This document shows, one piece after another, positions 25,964 through 33,712 of a stretch of 35,228 bases of DNA. Each line of letters starts with the position of its first letter. Position 1 is the stretch's first letter. The stretch is taken from NCBI GenBank assembly GCA_949282305.1, contig CASDPB010000077.1, forward strand, positions 1 through 35,228. Reading direction: 5' to 3'. Source of the stretch: an uncultured Lentisphaeria bacterium. Lineage in GTDB: Bacteria > Verrucomicrobiota > Lentisphaeria > Victivallales > UBA1829. A program made the position numbers and the translations under genes. The notes beneath the pieces are model-generated. The model worked only from the letters and a program-made list of their open reading frames with translations, was not told the DNA's origin and searched no databases.

Positions 25964-27096
25964 ACAGATGAAGCACTCGTCCAACAAGTCTGCACCGCCG
26001 CCTTCTCCGTCGACCGGCGCATCACAAGTTCCGACGGAGAAACAAAGCCTGCCGCGGCACGTTCCGCCGCCTTTCCCGTCGACCGGCGCACCACAAGTTC
26101 CGGGCGCAGCACAAGCTGACAGGACTGGCTCTCATTATTCAGCAGAAATTCCAGAGCCTTGTTGACCAGCTGATCCAGAATATGCCCGCAAGTGGTCAGC
26201 GGCACCGGATATTCCGCCGCTTCAGTCAGATCATCATAGCCAACCAGGGAAATGTCCTCCGGAATCCGGAATCCGGAAATCAGCAGCTGTTCCATGATTC
26301 CCAGCGCCAGAATATCATTCTGCGCAACAATGGCGGTAAACGCCTTCCCCGTCTCCAGCAATTTGGAGGCGGCAAGGAATCCGGCGCTGCGGCGCAGTCC
26401 TTTGCACTGCATGCACAAGGAGGGATCAAGAGTCACATGCGCTTCCTCCAATGCGCGCCGGACGCCGCCTATGCGCAATTTATCGTCCAAGTCGATCAGG
26501 AATGCAATCCGGCGATGCCCCAGCTCCAGCAGATGCCGGGTCAGCTGATACATCCCGTCTTCCAGATTGTCCACCACATAATTCAGACGGTTGTCAAACG
26601 AATATCCTCTCAGGCAGACCACCTTTTTCCGGTGCTTGCGCAGCAGTTCCGTCACTGCCTCGGACTGCCCCACTTTCCAGTTGACGATTACTCCATCCAC
26701 CCGGTTCAGCAGCAGTTCAATGCGCTCCAGATCCGGCCAGGGCAGATTAATCATCAGCAGCATCGCATGGAGCTTGCATTCATCCAGTTTCGGCAGAAGC
26801 TGCTCAAAGGCATCACGTTCAAACTGCTGCCAGTCGCGGTCCACCAGAACCAGAATCGTACTGCTGTCACGAATTTTCGGAACGGGATACACCAGCGTCC
26901 CGAGTCCCTGCACCGGCTGCAAAAGTCCCTCGGCGGTCAGCTCCTGGATGGCACGCCGCACCGTGTTGCGGGATACTCCATACCGACGGATCAGATCATT
27001 TTCACTGGGCAGCAGATGCGGACGTTCCTGTTCAATACTGGAACGCAGTTTGTTCATCAGCAACTTATATAACGGTTTTCGGATTAATGAACCCAT
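25960..27096 (-). CDS. GntR-type DNA-binding / LacI-type sensor hybrid regulator
   Basis: A 378-residue AraR-like hybrid repressor. Residues 1-72 form a winged helix of GntR type (RKPLYKLLMNKLRSS, PSENDLIRRYGVSRNTVRRAI, GLLQPVQGLGTLVY). Residues about 85-345 are a LacI/periplasmic-binding sugar sensor (RVDGVIVNW, LLELGHRRIAFL, NDILALGIMEQL, DISLVGYDDLTEAAEY). LacI-like proteins normally end at the ELVVRRST strand; here that strand is followed by a second, near-identical SELVMRRSTEKAA copy from a 69-bp DNA duplication. The longest frame adds 77 residues that run through a consensus promoter, so ATG 27096 is the start. The gene heads the right locus and probably represses it until a sugar binds. 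Confidence 0.93.
   Translation of the reverse strand: MGSLIRKPLYKLLMNKLRSSIEQERPHLLPSENDLIRRYGVSRNTVRRAIQELTAEGLLQPVQGLGTLVYPVPKIRDSSTILVLVDRDWQQFERDAFEQLLPKLDECKLHAMLLMINLPWPDLERIELLLNRVDGVIVNWKVGQSEAVTELLRKHRKKVVCLRGYSFDNRLNYVVDNLEDGMYQLTRHLLELGHRRIAFLIDLDDKLRIGGVRRALEEAHVTLDPSLCMQCKGLRRSAGFLAASKLLETGKAFTAIVAQNDILALGIMEQLLISGFRIPEDISLVGYDDLTEAAEYPVPLTTCGHILDQLVNKALEFLLNNESQSCQLVLRPELVVRRSTGKAAERAAAGFVSPSELVMRRSTEKAAVQTCWTSASSV
25995..26104. repeat. 69-bp imperfect tandem repeat in the regulator 3' end
   Basis: The stretch around 25995-26035 recurs at 26064-26104, with CGACCGGCGC at 26011 and again at 26080, a period of 69 bp or 23 codons. The reading frame is kept, so the protein has two ELV(V/M)RRST(G/E)KAA segments. 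It looks like a recent slippage or unequal duplication. Confidence 0.8.
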
Positions 27097-27133
27097 TTTT
27101 CTGCCCTTGTCACGGTTTTCACTTATGCCTTTA

Positions 27134-27162
27134 ATTATAACATATACCAACAAGTTTGTCAA
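27134..27162 (-). promoter_or_regulatory. Consensus sigma70 promoter of the right locus
   Basis: Minus strand TTGACA (27162-27157), 17-base spacer, TATAAT (27139-27134): a perfect consensus. Transcription would start near 27127, leaving a leader of about 31 bases before the regulator ATG at 27096. Such a strong core promoter usually needs a repressor, which fits the regulator being the first gene. Confidence 0.85.
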
Positions 27163-27174
27163 GAGGGTAAAAGC

Positions 27175-27215
27175 CGGAAAAAGCATTTTTTTCCATAACT
27201 TTATGACTTTTTCCG
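27175..27215. repeat. Nested inverted repeats upstream of the regulator promoter
   Basis: CGGAAAAAG (27175-27183) and CTTTTTCCG (27207-27215) are perfect inverted copies 23 bases apart, and inside them lies CATAACTTTATG (27194-27205), a 5-bp-arm palindrome. They start 13 bases beyond the -35 box of the minus-strand promoter, a typical place for a regulator site. Function is inferred. Confidence 0.45.
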
Positions 27216-27480
27216 TAAAAACCTGCTCCGAACTTCCCCGGAACGCAAAAGCGGCGGCGGGATACGATGCAGTGCGGAAGCAATGCCCGGAAACTGCCGC
27301 GTGAATCCTCCTCCCCTCCCCCGGCACGCAACGCCTCGTGAATACGGAGACGGCGCCGCGTTTCCTCCGACGGGATGCTGTCCGGACTTTTTCCTTTCAA
27401 CTCTCTGTTTCTCCTACCGGAAATCTGCTGCCGTCGGAAAATCAGGCAGTCTTCTCTCCGCATAAAATTCTCTCCGGCAT

Positions 27481-27509
27481 TTGATTTTTCAGAAAGATAT
27501 TGGTATATT
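27481..27509 (+). promoter_or_regulatory. Putative promoter of the TPR lipoprotein gene
   Basis: TTGATT (27481-27486), 17-base spacer, TATATT (27504-27509). The implied start near 27516 coincides with the AGGAGG ribosome-binding site (27516-27521), leaving almost no leader, so the call is uncertain. Confidence 0.35.
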
Positions 27510-27529
27510 GGTTCCAGGAGGTCAACACT

Positions 27530-28339
27530 ATGAATAAAATGCTTTTCACTTTTTCCGCTCTTCCCGTCTTTCTTCTGTTCTGCTCCTGCGCAAATCCATC
27601 CGGCAAGGAGCTGGCGTCCCGCTACAACGCGGAAGGCAACTACGATGCCGCCGCTCACGCCGCCACGGAAGGACTCAGGAACGGAGAAAAAGACCCGTGG
27701 CTCTATCTGCAGCGGGCACAGGCCTATTTTGCCCAGGGCAAACAGAAAGAGGCTCTTGCCGATGCGGATACGGCGGTGAAGGAGGCTCCCGAACTGGCAG
27801 GAGCAAAGCTCATCCGCGGCATGCTCCGGGAGCAGAGCGGAGACTATGACGGAGCCATCGCGGACTACCAGGGCGCACTGAAGCTGAAATTCGACATGAA
27901 GAACCCGGATCTCGCACGAACCCGCACCATCTGCGCACTGGCAAAACTGCTCTATTACAGGAAAGACCAGAAACAAGCCGCCCTGAGCATGCTGGAAGAT
28001 CAGTACAAACTCAACACCCGCGATGTCCGCGTCCTCGACACCTATGCGTGGCTTCTGGCACATTCCGGCAGGAATTCCGCAAAAGCCCTGTCGCTGGCGG
28101 AGGGAGCGGCGGAATTCTATCCTTCCGCCCCCACCCTCGAAACACTGGCTTACGCCCAGGCGGTAAACGGCAAGTGGCAGGAAGCAGTCAGAACGCAGGA
28201 AAATGCAATCCGTTATGCGGCGGGACTCCCCCAGGGAGAACCATACGATACTTACAGGGCCACGCTCGGCAATGCGCTTCGTTTTTACCGGGCAGCCCGG
28301 CTGCCGCAGCCGACGGAACGTCTGCTCTGGATTCAGTGA
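27530..28339 (+). CDS. TPR-repeat lipoprotein
   Basis: A 269-residue exported lipoprotein. The start is ATG 27530, eight bases after a perfect AGGAGG; the frame is open ten codons further up without a site. Residues 1-19 are a hydrophobic signal ending LLFCS before Cys20, an acceptable though not ideal lipobox. The mature part contains about four to five TPR-like helical pairs: YNAEGNYDAAAHAATEGL, WLYLQRAQAYFAQGKQKEALADADTAV, AKLIRGMLREQSGDYDGAIADYQGAL, and a later VLDTYAWLLAHSGRNSAKAL. TPR lipoproteins scaffold envelope complexes; no partner is evident except the next gene, 15 bases downstream. Specific role unknown. Confidence 0.85.
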   Translation: MNKMLFTFSALPVFLLFCSCANPSGKELASRYNAEGNYDAAAHAATEGLRNGEKDPWLYLQRAQAYFAQGKQKEALADADTAVKEAPELAGAKLIRGMLREQSGDYDGAIADYQGALKLKFDMKNPDLARTRTICALAKLLYYRKDQKQAALSMLEDQYKLNTRDVRVLDTYAWLLAHSGRNSAKALSLAEGAAEFYPSAPTLETLAYAQAVNGKWQEAVRTQENAIRYAAGLPQGEPYDTYRATLGNALRFYRAARLPQPTERLLWIQ

Positions 28340-28354
28340 AAGAAGGATGCTGGC

Positions 28355-29296
28355 ATGTTCAGAAACATTGTCCTGCCGTTCACAGCCGTCCTCTGCTGCG
28401 TTTCATGCCGCCTGAATGCGGCGGAGAGCGACACTCTGGAAAGAATGTATCCCAACATCTCCATCTTCCGGAAAGACGTCATCCAAAGCGCAAACGACAA
28501 AGCAAATACAAAATCCGTCCGCTATCTCGGCCCGCAGCAGTTGTTTTTCACGGTCTCCGTTTTCAATCCCGCGGGAAAGGATATTGCGGAGGGTGCCGCG
28601 TCGCCGGAGCTGAAGCGGGCTTTCGCGCAAGCCGTCGAAACCCGGAAGCTGCTGCACGGGGAACTCAAAGCGGGAAAGACGGAAACTCTTTCCCTCTCCT
28701 GTCTGGCGGGCAGGAAACTGACAGGGCTTTACACCATCCTGACTTATACGGACAACAATCTCCCTTACCACATCTGCATTTTCATGGCAGGATACCGCGG
28801 CAATCTGCTCAAGGTGGAGTTCGCCCCCTCCGTGCCGTTGAAACAGGACCCGCAGGACCGGCTTTTCCGCGCCATTCTTGAAGAGGCAAAGGCAAATTTC
28901 TACACGGGAGAAAAGACCAACGTGCCGCAAAATATAAAAAACACCCTTGCGCGGGCAGTCCGTGCATTGGAGGAAAACCCTCTGGAAACGGGCAGTATCG
29001 CGGCGCAGGCAATCCGCAAATTCACGGATGACAGCTCCGATGTCTTCGTCATGATCCGGGAATCCGACATGCCGTGGCTTCCCAGACTGATGAACGGAAC
29101 GCCGGAGGAAAAGAAATATCTGAATCTGCTTCTGGCATCCTTCATGGGCGGCAATGCGCTTGCTCAACTGGAACAGAACATCTGCCGGGACATGCGGAAC
29201 GCCGGGCTCGCCTCCATGAGGAAAACCTATGCAAAAATCAAAGAAGCGGATCGGACATTCCTGCTGAAAGAGCTTGAAAAAGACGCCGGACAATGA
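28355..29296 (+). CDS. Exported protein of unknown function
   Basis: A 313-residue protein with a signal peptide (MFRNIVLPFTAVLCCVSCRLNA, probable cut after LNA). No family is recognised. The mature protein mixes beta strands (SVRYLGPQQLFFTVSVFNP, RGNLLKVEFAP) in the first half with a helical second half rich in Lys and Glu (KKTYAKIKEADRTFLLKELEK). It starts 15 bases after the TPR lipoprotein gene and is probably cotranscribed, so the two may work together at the cell envelope. It contains several Cys only in the signal region, which argues against a disulphide-rich surface protein. Confidence 0.75.
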   Translation: MFRNIVLPFTAVLCCVSCRLNAAESDTLERMYPNISIFRKDVIQSANDKANTKSVRYLGPQQLFFTVSVFNPAGKDIAEGAASPELKRAFAQAVETRKLLHGELKAGKTETLSLSCLAGRKLTGLYTILTYTDNNLPYHICIFMAGYRGNLLKVEFAPSVPLKQDPQDRLFRAILEEAKANFYTGEKTNVPQNIKNTLARAVRALEENPLETGSIAAQAIRKFTDDSSDVFVMIRESDMPWLPRLMNGTPEEKKYLNLLLASFMGGNALAQLEQNICRDMRNAGLASMRKTYAKIKEADRTFLLKELEKDAGQ

Positions 29297-29537
29297 CGCC
29301 GTCACGGGAATTGACATCCGGAAGCGCCCCCTTTCAAGTCTTCCTCCCCAGTCATGCGGACTATTACAGCTCCAGGCGGATTCTTCCTCCGCTCTGCATA
29401 TCAGCCGCCGGGCGGAATCGGGATTCTCCTCTCAACGGCTGACGCCTACCATATCCATGACAAGCCGTATGGAACGAAGCTCTCTGCCCGGCAGCTCAAA
29501 AACGGACGCCCTGCAGTCCGGCACGGCTGAACTGTTT

Positions 29538-30200
29538 TCACTGTCCCGCTGTGAAAATATCCCTCATAGGGATGACGCGGCAGTTCTGTTCCGCAAGATA
29601 TTCCATGCACGCCTCGAACCGGGCGGGTTCCGTGTTGACCCATGGATGCGGGAGATCGGGGACTCCGTGGAAAACAAGCACAGTGTATGCGGAATCCCCG
29701 GCGCGCTGCACGGCCTCGAAAAATTTATTTCCGGTGCTGTCATGGACAGGAACTCCCATGATGCGGAAGGGGTCGTCCTTCTGCGGATTGAATGTTGTAT
29801 CGCCGCAGCTTCGGGCTGTCACATATCCCCGTTCTTTCAAAAGCCCGATCACGTTTTCCGCAACGGGACCGCCCGGATAGGCGAATGTCCGGGGAAGCGG
29901 AATGGAATGTTTCCCGCATTGATCTTCTATGTAAGTGAGTTCTGAAAGAAATTCCTGATCCGTGGCGCTGCCGCAGTCGCAGTGGCTTCTTGTATGATTT
30001 CCGATTTCAAATCCCATTTGAGAAAGTTCTGCAATCTCTGTCCAGTTCAGATACGGAGACTGCCTGAATTTTCCGGAGTCGGGAAATTCACAGACATAAA
30101 ATGTTGCCCCGAAGTGGTATTTTTTCAGAATCGGAGCAGCGAACTCCAGATGATTCCGCAGGGCGTCGTCGAATGTGAGGACAATTGTTTTCCGTTGCAT
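29538..30200 (-). CDS. Polysaccharide deacetylase (NodB-type)
   Basis: A 220-residue CE4 deacetylase-fold protein. The NodB motifs are visible: TFDDA at 9-13 (Asp12 as metal ligand and Asp11 as base), HTRSH at 69-73 (His69 and His73), RTFAYPGGP near 104-112, and LVFHGV near 174 with the catalytic His. Such enzymes remove N- or O-acetyl groups from chitin-like, peptidoglycan or other polysaccharides. No signal peptide or membrane segment is seen, so it would act in the cytoplasm or be exported another way. It begins one base beyond the stop codon of the PHP-domain gene (30202-31491), so the two are cotranscribed and probably translationally coupled. Substrate unknown. Confidence 0.88.
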   Translation of the reverse strand: MQRKTIVLTFDDALRNHLEFAAPILKKYHFGATFYVCEFPDSGKFRQSPYLNWTEIAELSQMGFEIGNHTRSHCDCGSATDQEFLSELTYIEDQCGKHSIPLPRTFAYPGGPVAENVIGLLKERGYVTARSCGDTTFNPQKDDPFRIMGVPVHDSTGNKFFEAVQRAGDSAYTVLVFHGVPDLPHPWVNTEPARFEACMEYLAEQNCRVIPMRDIFTAGQ

Positions 30201-30201
30201 T

Positions 30202-31491
30202 TCAATCCTTTCTGAATAAAATGTCTTTCAGTTCGCCGGTATATCCGATCTCACGGAGAAATTTCAGATGCGGCTGAAAAAAACCGACTTCATAAAGATT
30301 GTGCGCATCGCTTCCCAGCGCGATCCTGACTCCCGCGTCAATGCACATTCTGGTAAAGACCGGGTCCGGACGATTGTGATGGAAGTTGATTTCCGCGGCG
30401 ACGTTGTTCTTTTTCAGGAGTTCCACAATCGGCTCGAACAGCCTGACCGGTTTTTCCCCCGCTCCGTCCCATGAGTAAATACGGAACGGATGCGCCAGAA
30501 TGTCAATTCCTGACTCGACCAGAGATTTGACGGCAAGGAAAAACTCCTCGTCGCCGCCTTCCTGTGCGTTTTTCTCCAGAGCATGGACTGCGCCGACTTT
30601 CAGTTCAAGGCGGTTCAGAACATCATTCCCTGCGATGAGGCGTCCTCTGCGATCCACATCCAGTTCCATGCCGAGGCGGCAGTGTTCCCGCTCCACATGG
30701 GAAAAGAGGTTCAGATATTCCTGTGTCCGCACGGTCTGTTCCCTGCAGTCGAGCCCCTCCTTATACCAGATTTTGTCTTCGCCCCGGTACTGCTCCTGCT
30801 TGAAATAGAGATGCCCGGAGTGTTCCGTGAATGCGATTTCCTCAAGCCCCCACAGCTTTGCCAGTTTGAGACAGGAGAGAAGTTCCATATTTTCATTGCA
30901 GTATGCCATCTGCGTATGAACATGCGTATCCGTCAAACCCGGCGGAAGGCGGTACTGCTCATAGTGAATCGTGACTTCGCCGGATTCGGCGACCTCGATG
31001 ACGGCGAAACGGTAAGGCGGTTCGCAGAGCGGCGGCGCATGAACCGTCATGATTCCCCTGTCGAACCCCGGCACACGGCATTCCGGCGCTGTAATGCAGA
31101 GAGAACAGTGACAATCCTTCAGTGCCGCCAGCGTGCCGGAAGAGATTGTCTCACTGCCGTTGTGCAGATAAATGAGTCTTTTGGCACAGCTCCGGTCTCT
31201 GATTTGATCGGACAGCAGGAATTCTCCGCATTCGACAGGGCATGGGCGTCCCTGAATTCCGGAAGTCATGGAAAGAAACGGCATTTGGAACTTTGCGGAC
31301 ATTTCACGGACAGCCGCAAGCTGTTCCGCCGCAAGTTTTTCCGCAGACCCGGTCAGGATTACGGCATCCGGCTGAATTTGCGAATTCAGATAATGAAGCG
31401 TCCGGAGAAAAACGATTTCGGAGAACTCCCTGTATAAAGATTCTGCCTCTGCCCCGCAGAGATCGGCGAAAAGTGCGATTCTGATGCTCAT
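30202..31491 (-). CDS. PHP-domain metal hydrolase with degenerate metallophosphoesterase-like N-terminus
   Basis: A 429-residue protein if started at ATG 31491 (MSIRIALFADL); the frame is open 84 codons upstream, but that part is unlike a domain. Residues 187-429 are a PHP domain with every metal-site motif: HVH at 190-192, EH at 223-224, Glu276, His303, AHPF with His334, and SDAH with Asp395 and His397. PHP proteins are phosphoesterases such as histidinol phosphatase or nucleotide phosphatases. Residues 1-185 resemble a calcineurin-type phosphoesterase (FADLCG, PDAVILTGSAE, MPFLSMTSGIQG), but the usual DxH, GD and GNHD residues are missing. Followed immediately by the deacetylase gene. Confidence 0.82.
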   Translation of the reverse strand: MSIRIALFADLCGAEAESLYREFSEIVFLRTLHYLNSQIQPDAVILTGSAEKLAAEQLAAVREMSAKFQMPFLSMTSGIQGRPCPVECGEFLLSDQIRDRSCAKRLIYLHNGSETISSGTLAALKDCHCSLCITAPECRVPGFDRGIMTVHAPPLCEPPYRFAVIEVAESGEVTIHYEQYRLPPGLTDTHVHTQMAYCNENMELLSCLKLAKLWGLEEIAFTEHSGHLYFKQEQYRGEDKIWYKEGLDCREQTVRTQEYLNLFSHVEREHCRLGMELDVDRRGRLIAGNDVLNRLELKVGAVHALEKNAQEGGDEEFFLAVKSLVESGIDILAHPFRIYSWDGAGEKPVRLFEPIVELLKKNNVAAEINFHHNRPDPVFTRMCIDAGVRIALGSDAHNLYEVGFFQPHLKFLREIGYTGELKDILFRKD

Positions 31492-31600
31492 TCTGACAAA
31501 CCTGCTGCCCCCGTTGTTTTCCTGTCCGCTGTAATCTAAGTTCAATTCGCGAAGTTTCAAGAACGCGGTTCTAAAAATGAAGTTTTTATTTTCCGCGACC

Positions 31601-31628
31601 TTGCTTTCTCCGTGGAACTGATTATAGT
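31601..31628 (+). promoter_or_regulatory. Putative promoter of the SGNH gene
   Basis: TTGCTT (31601-31606), 16-base spacer, TATAGT (31623-31628), with a leader of about 32 bases to ATG 31667. It lies in the 175-base region shared with the divergent PHP gene; no clear minus-strand promoter was found there. Confidence 0.45.
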
Positions 31629-31666
31629 TTATCGGATACATCAACAACAGAAGGAAAGTTTTTATC

Positions 31667-32779
31667 ATGGCGAACACGAAACGCAAGATGGATATTTCCA
31701 GTATCGACAGGAATTTTTCGGCTCCCGGAATCGGGGATTTCAATATTGTTTATACGGATGTAAAAAAAACGCCTTTCGCAATTGAGGGATTCCCGTGGTT
31801 CAAGCAGAACAAGTCCGCCTATTACCGCATCCCGAAGAAACTGACGGCAAAGGACACCAACGACGGAGTGATCGCCCTTTCCAATCATACCGCCGGCGCC
31901 TGTGTCCGCTTCCGCTCCGATTCCCCCGTGATTGTGGTGCGTGCAAAGCTCGCCTGGTCTTCCGATATGAATCACATGCCCCGTGCCGGAAGCGCCGGTT
32001 TCGATTCCTACTGCAAACCGGACGGCGGAAAGCAGCTTTACAATAAAACGGTTCAGCCGAACCGGGACCAAATTGATATTGAGGCGCTTCTGGGCGTGAA
32101 TCCCGGCAAGGGCATGTGCGACTGGCTGGTCAATCTTCCGCTTTACGGCGGCGTGGAATCGCTTGAGATCGGGATTGTGAAAGGCAGCTGCCTTGAGAAG
32201 CCGACGCCTCATAAGGTGCCGGCTCCCGTATTGTTTTACGGTTCGTCCATCACGCAGGGCGGATGCGCCTCGCGTCCGGGCAATGCCTATTCATCCATGC
32301 TCTGCCGTGCCGTGGATGCCCCGCAGGTCAATCTCGGTTTTTCCGGCTCCGCACGCGGCGAGGAAGCGCTTGCCCGCGAAATCGGAAAATTGAAACTTGC
32401 GGCTTTTGTTTACGATTACGACCATAACGCACCGAATGCGGAGCATCTGGAGAAAACGCATGAGAAGTTTTTCCGCATCATCCGGGAGCTTCAGCCGGAA
32501 CTTCCGGTGATTATGCTTTCCAGATGTGACTATGCCGATCATCCGGACTGCAATCGCCGCCGGGAAATTGTACGGACGACTTACCGCAATGCCGTCGGGG
32601 ATGGGGACAGGAATGTATATTTCATTGACGGGGAGATCCTGTTCGGCAGGAAAATGCGGGATGCCTGCACTGTGGACGGCTGTCACCCGAACGACCTCGG
32701 TTTTTATCGCATGTACAAGCATGTCCTGCCGGTTTTGAAGAAAATTTTGAAAAAATCCGCCGAAAAGGAGTTGGGCTGA
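31667..32779 (+). CDS. SGNH/GDSL-type esterase
   Basis: A 370-residue SGNH-hydrolase-fold protein. Residues 1-175 form a beta-sandwich like the N-terminal domain of SsfX3-type esterases. The catalytic half starts with FYGSSITQGG at 190-199, a GDSI-type block I with Ser for Asp, making Ser194 the likely nucleophile. The C-terminal DGCHPNDLGF holds the Asp337/His340 pair of block V. Such enzymes deacylate or deacetylate carbohydrates. There is no signal peptide. AAGGAAAG upstream of ATG 31667. The gene overlaps the next by one base (TGATG), so translation is coupled. Confidence 0.85.
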   Translation: MANTKRKMDISSIDRNFSAPGIGDFNIVYTDVKKTPFAIEGFPWFKQNKSAYYRIPKKLTAKDTNDGVIALSNHTAGACVRFRSDSPVIVVRAKLAWSSDMNHMPRAGSAGFDSYCKPDGGKQLYNKTVQPNRDQIDIEALLGVNPGKGMCDWLVNLPLYGGVESLEIGIVKGSCLEKPTPHKVPAPVLFYGSSITQGGCASRPGNAYSSMLCRAVDAPQVNLGFSGSARGEEALAREIGKLKLAAFVYDYDHNAPNAEHLEKTHEKFFRIIRELQPELPVIMLSRCDYADHPDCNRRREIVRTTYRNAVGDGDRNVYFIDGEILFGRKMRDACTVDGCHPNDLGFYRMYKHVLPVLKKILKKSAEKELG

Positions 32780-33501
32780 TGAAAAAATGGACCTCTGACA
32801 TTCTTACCCTTCAGAAATTTGATATGCGTCTGCGTGATCTTGAGATCAAATACCGCACGATCCCGCAGGAAAAGGCGCGTATGAAGAAAGAGCTGGAAAC
32901 TGCTTCCGCCGTAACGGGAAACGCCAGGGAACAGCAGCGGAAAGTCGAACATGACATCAAGGAGACGCAGTCGTCCATTGCTGCGCTGAATGACAAGATC
33001 AAGAAGACGCAGACACAATCCACGATGGTGAAGAAAAACGCGGAATATCAGGCGATGCTTGCGGATATCGAAGCGACGAAAGAGAAGATTTCGGAATTGG
33101 AAACGCATGAAATTGAACTCTACGACGAGCTTGAGAGCGCGAAAAAAGCCGTTCTGAACGCGGAAAAGGATTACTCAGCGGCGGAACGTGCCGTGAAAGC
33201 GGAACTTGCCGATTTTGATGTTCTGGTCTCCGAAATCAAGGAAGAGGTTCTGAAATTGAAGGCGGACAAGAAACGTTTCACGACGCAGATAGATTTGAAT
33301 GTTCTTGAAATCTATAAACGCCTTCTTGAGAGCGATAAGAAAGGCCGCCCGGTGGTTCCGATCATCAACGGTTCCTGCTCCAACTGTCTGCTGAAGATTA
33401 CACCGCAGACAATGAACGAGGCGAAAAAGGGAGCTGTGATTCAATGCGATAATTGTTCTCATATCATCTATGATCCGGAAGCTCCGTTCGATTACGAGTG
33501 A
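32779..33501 (+). CDS. CT398-like coiled-coil protein with C4 zinc ribbon
   Basis: A 240-residue protein: a long coiled coil (about residues 10-190, heptad-rich Lys/Glu) followed by a C4 zinc ribbon with Cys200, Cys203, Cys223 and Cys226 (GSCSNC ... IQCDNC). This is the layout of the widely conserved zf-RING_7/CT398 family; the chlamydial member has been linked to sigma54 and type III secretion, which I mention only as family background. No signal peptide. The ATG overlaps the stop of the SGNH gene (TGATG), an operon arrangement likely to couple translation. The cellular role in this organism is unknown. It is probably a conserved housekeeping gene rather than part of the sugar loci. Confidence 0.9.
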   Translation: MKKWTSDILTLQKFDMRLRDLEIKYRTIPQEKARMKKELETASAVTGNAREQQRKVEHDIKETQSSIAALNDKIKKTQTQSTMVKKNAEYQAMLADIEATKEKISELETHEIELYDELESAKKAVLNAEKDYSAAERAVKAELADFDVLVSEIKEEVLKLKADKKRFTTQIDLNVLEIYKRLLESDKKGRPVVPIINGSCSNCLLKITPQTMNEAKKGAVIQCDNCSHIIYDPEAPFDYE

Positions 33502-33530
33502 AAAAAAGTATATCTTCCTCTTTTCCGAGC

Positions 33531-33561
33531 TTGAAAAATAAAAAAAGCGGTGCATTTTATA
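33531..33561 (+). promoter_or_regulatory. Possible promoter of tRNA-Ser
   Basis: TTGAAA (33531-33536) and a TTTATA/TTTTAT -10-like element around 33555-33561 lie 18-19 bases apart, about 20 bases before the tRNA. Spacing is a little long, so the call is weak. Confidence 0.35.
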
Positions 33562-33581
33562 GCTTATCTTTTTTCTGTTGC

Positions 33582-33671
33582 GGAGAGATGGCTGAGTGGC
33601 CGAAGGCGGCGGTCTCGAAAACCGTTAACGGGGCAACCCGTTCGGGGGTTCGAATCCCCCTCTCTCCGCCA
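33582..33671 (+). tRNA. tRNA-Ser (anticodon CGA)
   Basis: A 90-base class II tRNA. The acceptor stem GGAGAGA (33582-33588) pairs with TCTCTCC (33661-33667); the anticodon loop CTCGAAA sits on a CGGT/ACCG stem, giving anticodon CGA for UCG codons. The long variable arm (ACGGG-GCAA-CCCGT) is that of serine tRNA, the T arm GGGGGTTCGAATCCCCC is canonical, and CCA is encoded (33669-33671). tRNA-Ser genes are common integration sites for prophages and islands, and phage-like genes follow. Confidence 0.95.
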
Positions 33672-33712
33672 ATTACCAACAACTTACGAATGTCATAAGA
33701 ATAAAAGCGCAT

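Larger units (their letters stand above)
27097..27529. other. Divergent intergenic region between the right locus and the TPR lipoprotein gene
   Basis: This 433-base stretch has no convincing gene. It holds the consensus promoter of the regulator (minus), a nested inverted repeat at 27175-27215, and the lipoprotein promoter and ribosome-binding site (plus). The middle, about 27220-27470, shows nothing I can interpret. Confidence 0.6.

Noticed and set aside
29354-29530. 58-codon plus-strand frame in the gap between converging genes
   Set aside because: Starts with ATG and reads plausibly (AYHIHDKPYGTKL), but has no ribosome-binding site, lies between two 3' ends, and could be chance.
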